The notes under the pieces: model-generated | The model's database searches: none | Told to the model about the DNA's origin: nothing | What the model saw: only the letters and a program-made list of their open reading frames with translations | From: Enterovibrio nigricans DSM 22720 | GTDB taxonomy: Bacteria; Pseudomonadota; Gammaproteobacteria; Enterobacterales; Vibrionaceae | Direction of reading: 5' to 3' | DNA: 50,651 bases | NCBI RefSeq assembly: GCF_900167155.1 | Contig: NZ_FUXU01000029.1 | Coordinates: 1 to 50,651 of the forward strand | Position numbers and translations under genes: made by a program | Part shown: one piece after another, positions 49,796 through 50,651 of the stretch | Layout: each line of letters starts with the position of its first letter | Numbering within the stretch: position 1 is the stretch's first letter

Positions 49796-50133
49796 TATTC
49801 AGCGAATTCGATTTGGTGAAGATCCAATAAAGGACCCATCGCAATCAGTTCTGCTTCCTCTCGCTCTTCTATCCACGCCTTGAGCAACTCTCTATCCTGT
49901 TCGGTCGCAGAGCCATAGCGCAACGCGGAGCCAATCACGAGTTCTATATTCTTCATACCACCGCCTCCAACGAGCAGATGGCGAGATTCTGCATAGTCAG
50001 CCAGTGATTCAATAAAATTATCGAGGGCTTCATCATCGTCCGTATTGAGCTTTAAGGTGATAACAAAGCCGAAGACCGAAAACTCATCCAGATATAACTT
50101 CTTTCTTAGTCGTCGAGAACGTTGTGATGGCAT
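49795..50133 (-). CDS. yggL: YggL family (DUF469) 50S-associated protein
   Basis: A 112-residue protein of the YggL/DUF469 family; YggL has been linked to 50S ribosomal subunits. The N-terminus RSRRLRKKLYLDEFSVFGF matches E. coli YggL. The central part is DDEALDNFIESLADYAESRHLLVGGGG, and the C-terminus ends with an acidic region. It ends within the terminator shared with the acetyltransferase gene. No partner gene adjoins it. Confidence 0.85.
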   Translation of the reverse strand: MPSQRSRRLRKKLYLDEFSVFGFVITLKLNTDDDEALDNFIESLADYAESRHLLVGGGGMKNIELVIGSALRYGSATEQDRELLKAWIEEREEAELIAMGPLLDLHQIEFAE

Positions 50134-50291
50134 AGCAATGCTCCAGTCGGGTCACAAAGTGCATTCAGTGTAGGTGGAGAGCCAGCATTTGTCGGTAGCA
50201 GCGCGCCAGAAACGGGAGTAATGACTGAGTTTTGAAGTGAGATTTGCTTACAGAAAGGTAAAGCTATACCACTATCTTGGGTAATAAACGT

Positions 50292-50326
50292 GAAAAAGCC
50301 CTGACCAAATGGTCAGGGCTTTTTCT
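50292..50326 (-). terminator. rRNA operon terminator
   Basis: Strong hairpin: AAGCCCTGACC (50296-50306) and GGTCAGGGCTT (50311-50321), loop AAAT, with A5/T5 flanks. It lies just after the 5S gene in the minus direction. Confidence 0.92.
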
Positions 50327-50334
50327 TATTTGAA

Positions 50335-50452
50335 GCCTGGCGATGTCCTACTCTCACATGGGGAGACCCCACACTACCATCGGCGCTGTTACGTTTCACT
50401 ACTGAGTTCGGCATGGAGTCAGGTGGGTCCATAACGCTATGGTCGCCAAGCA
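50335..50452 (-). rRNA. rrf: 5S ribosomal RNA
   Basis: About 118 nt on the minus strand, starting TGCTTGGCGACCATAGCG and ending CGCCAGGC. The internal conserved 5S segment (CCGAACTCAG and GTAGTGTGGGG) is present. The ends pair (GCTTGGCG with CGCCAGGC). Exact ends may vary by 1-2 nt. Confidence 0.95.
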
Positions 50453-50569
50453 AATTTGTTGTATTCCCCGCTTATCGCGAAAAACTAAAATCTGGGAAAT
50501 TACTGACCAGTGTCTCTACACATTCAATGTTCTTTACTTGAGTCCGCTAAAACCCCTTGGGTGTTGTAT

Positions 50570-50651
50570 GGTTAAGCCTCACGGGCAATTAGTATCAGTT
50601 AGCTCAACGCCTCGCAGCGCTTACACACCTGACCTATCTACGTCGTAGTCT
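50570..50651 (-). rRNA. rrl: 23S ribosomal RNA, 3' end only
   Basis: The last 82 nt or so of 23S rRNA on the minus strand, with conserved GCGCTGCGAGGCGTTGAGCT and GTGAGGCTTAACC at the 3' end. The gene continues past the window edge. The 117-bp spacer to 5S holds no tRNA. Confidence 0.93.

Overview
This window is a chromosomal segment of a gammaproteobacterium, most likely a member of the Vibrionaceae (an Enterovibrio, Grimontia or Photobacterium relative; the genus is not settled by sequence alone). The evidence is a short 88-residue Hfq, a MotX sodium-motor protein next to purA, and gene order that follows the E. coli 94-95.6 min block (efp/epmB, frd, epmA, psd, rsgA, orn, tRNA-Gly, queG, nnr, tsaE, amiB, mutL, miaA, hfq, hflXKC, yjeT, purA, nsrR, rnr, rlmB, rpsF-priB-rpsR-rplI). 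Lineage-specific modules sit in the gaps of this core.

Layout. 0.2-2.5 kb: a DUF481 outer-membrane protein and the rpsF-priB-rpsR-rplI operon with its own promoter and a candidate S6:S18-binding leader. 2.9-10.4 kb: the most interesting part, a nine-gene accessory operon. It encodes a small PRD protein, a glycine-rich SFCGS protein, DUF4312, two membrane proteins (DUF4311, DUF4310), a metal-dependent amidohydrolase/deacetylase, a DgaE-type PLP ammonia-lyase, a DgaF-type KDGP aldolase and a BglG/MtlR-type regulator with PTS domains. It looks like an uncharacterised uptake system coupled to breakdown of an (N-acylated) amino-sugar acid to pyruvate and glyceraldehyde 3-phosphate. 10.5-18.4 kb: rlmB, rnr, nsrR, hmp (with an NsrR operator), motX, purA, yjeT. 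18.4-29 kb: hflC, hflK, hflX, hfq, miaA, mutL, amiB, tsaE, nnr.

29-31.7 kb: queG, then a 573-bp gene-free stretch with a cluster of DnaA boxes and an IHF-like site, then two identical tRNA-Gly(GCC) genes and orn. This is the position of the DnaA-titrating datA locus in E. coli, so the stretch is a candidate datA equivalent. 31.7-37.5 kb: rsgA, psd, a DASS-family anion transporter, an EamA exporter, epmA. 37.9-41.3 kb: frdABCD. 41.5-47.4 kb: a sialic-acid module (nanQ/yhcH, siaT, nanK, nanE on the minus strand; an RpiR-type regulator broken by an in-frame amber codon; nanA on the plus strand) with six copies of a 15-bp palindromic operator in its two control regions. 47.5-50.1 kb: efp, epmB, a YhhY-like acetyltransferase and yggL. 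The window ends inside an rRNA operon on the minus strand (5S complete, 3' end of 23S).

Together epmA, epmB and efp supply two enzymes and the substrate of EF-P beta-lysylation. The two catabolic islands (amino-sugar acid and sialic acid) both feed central metabolism and sit at sites where E. coli carries other accessory genes.
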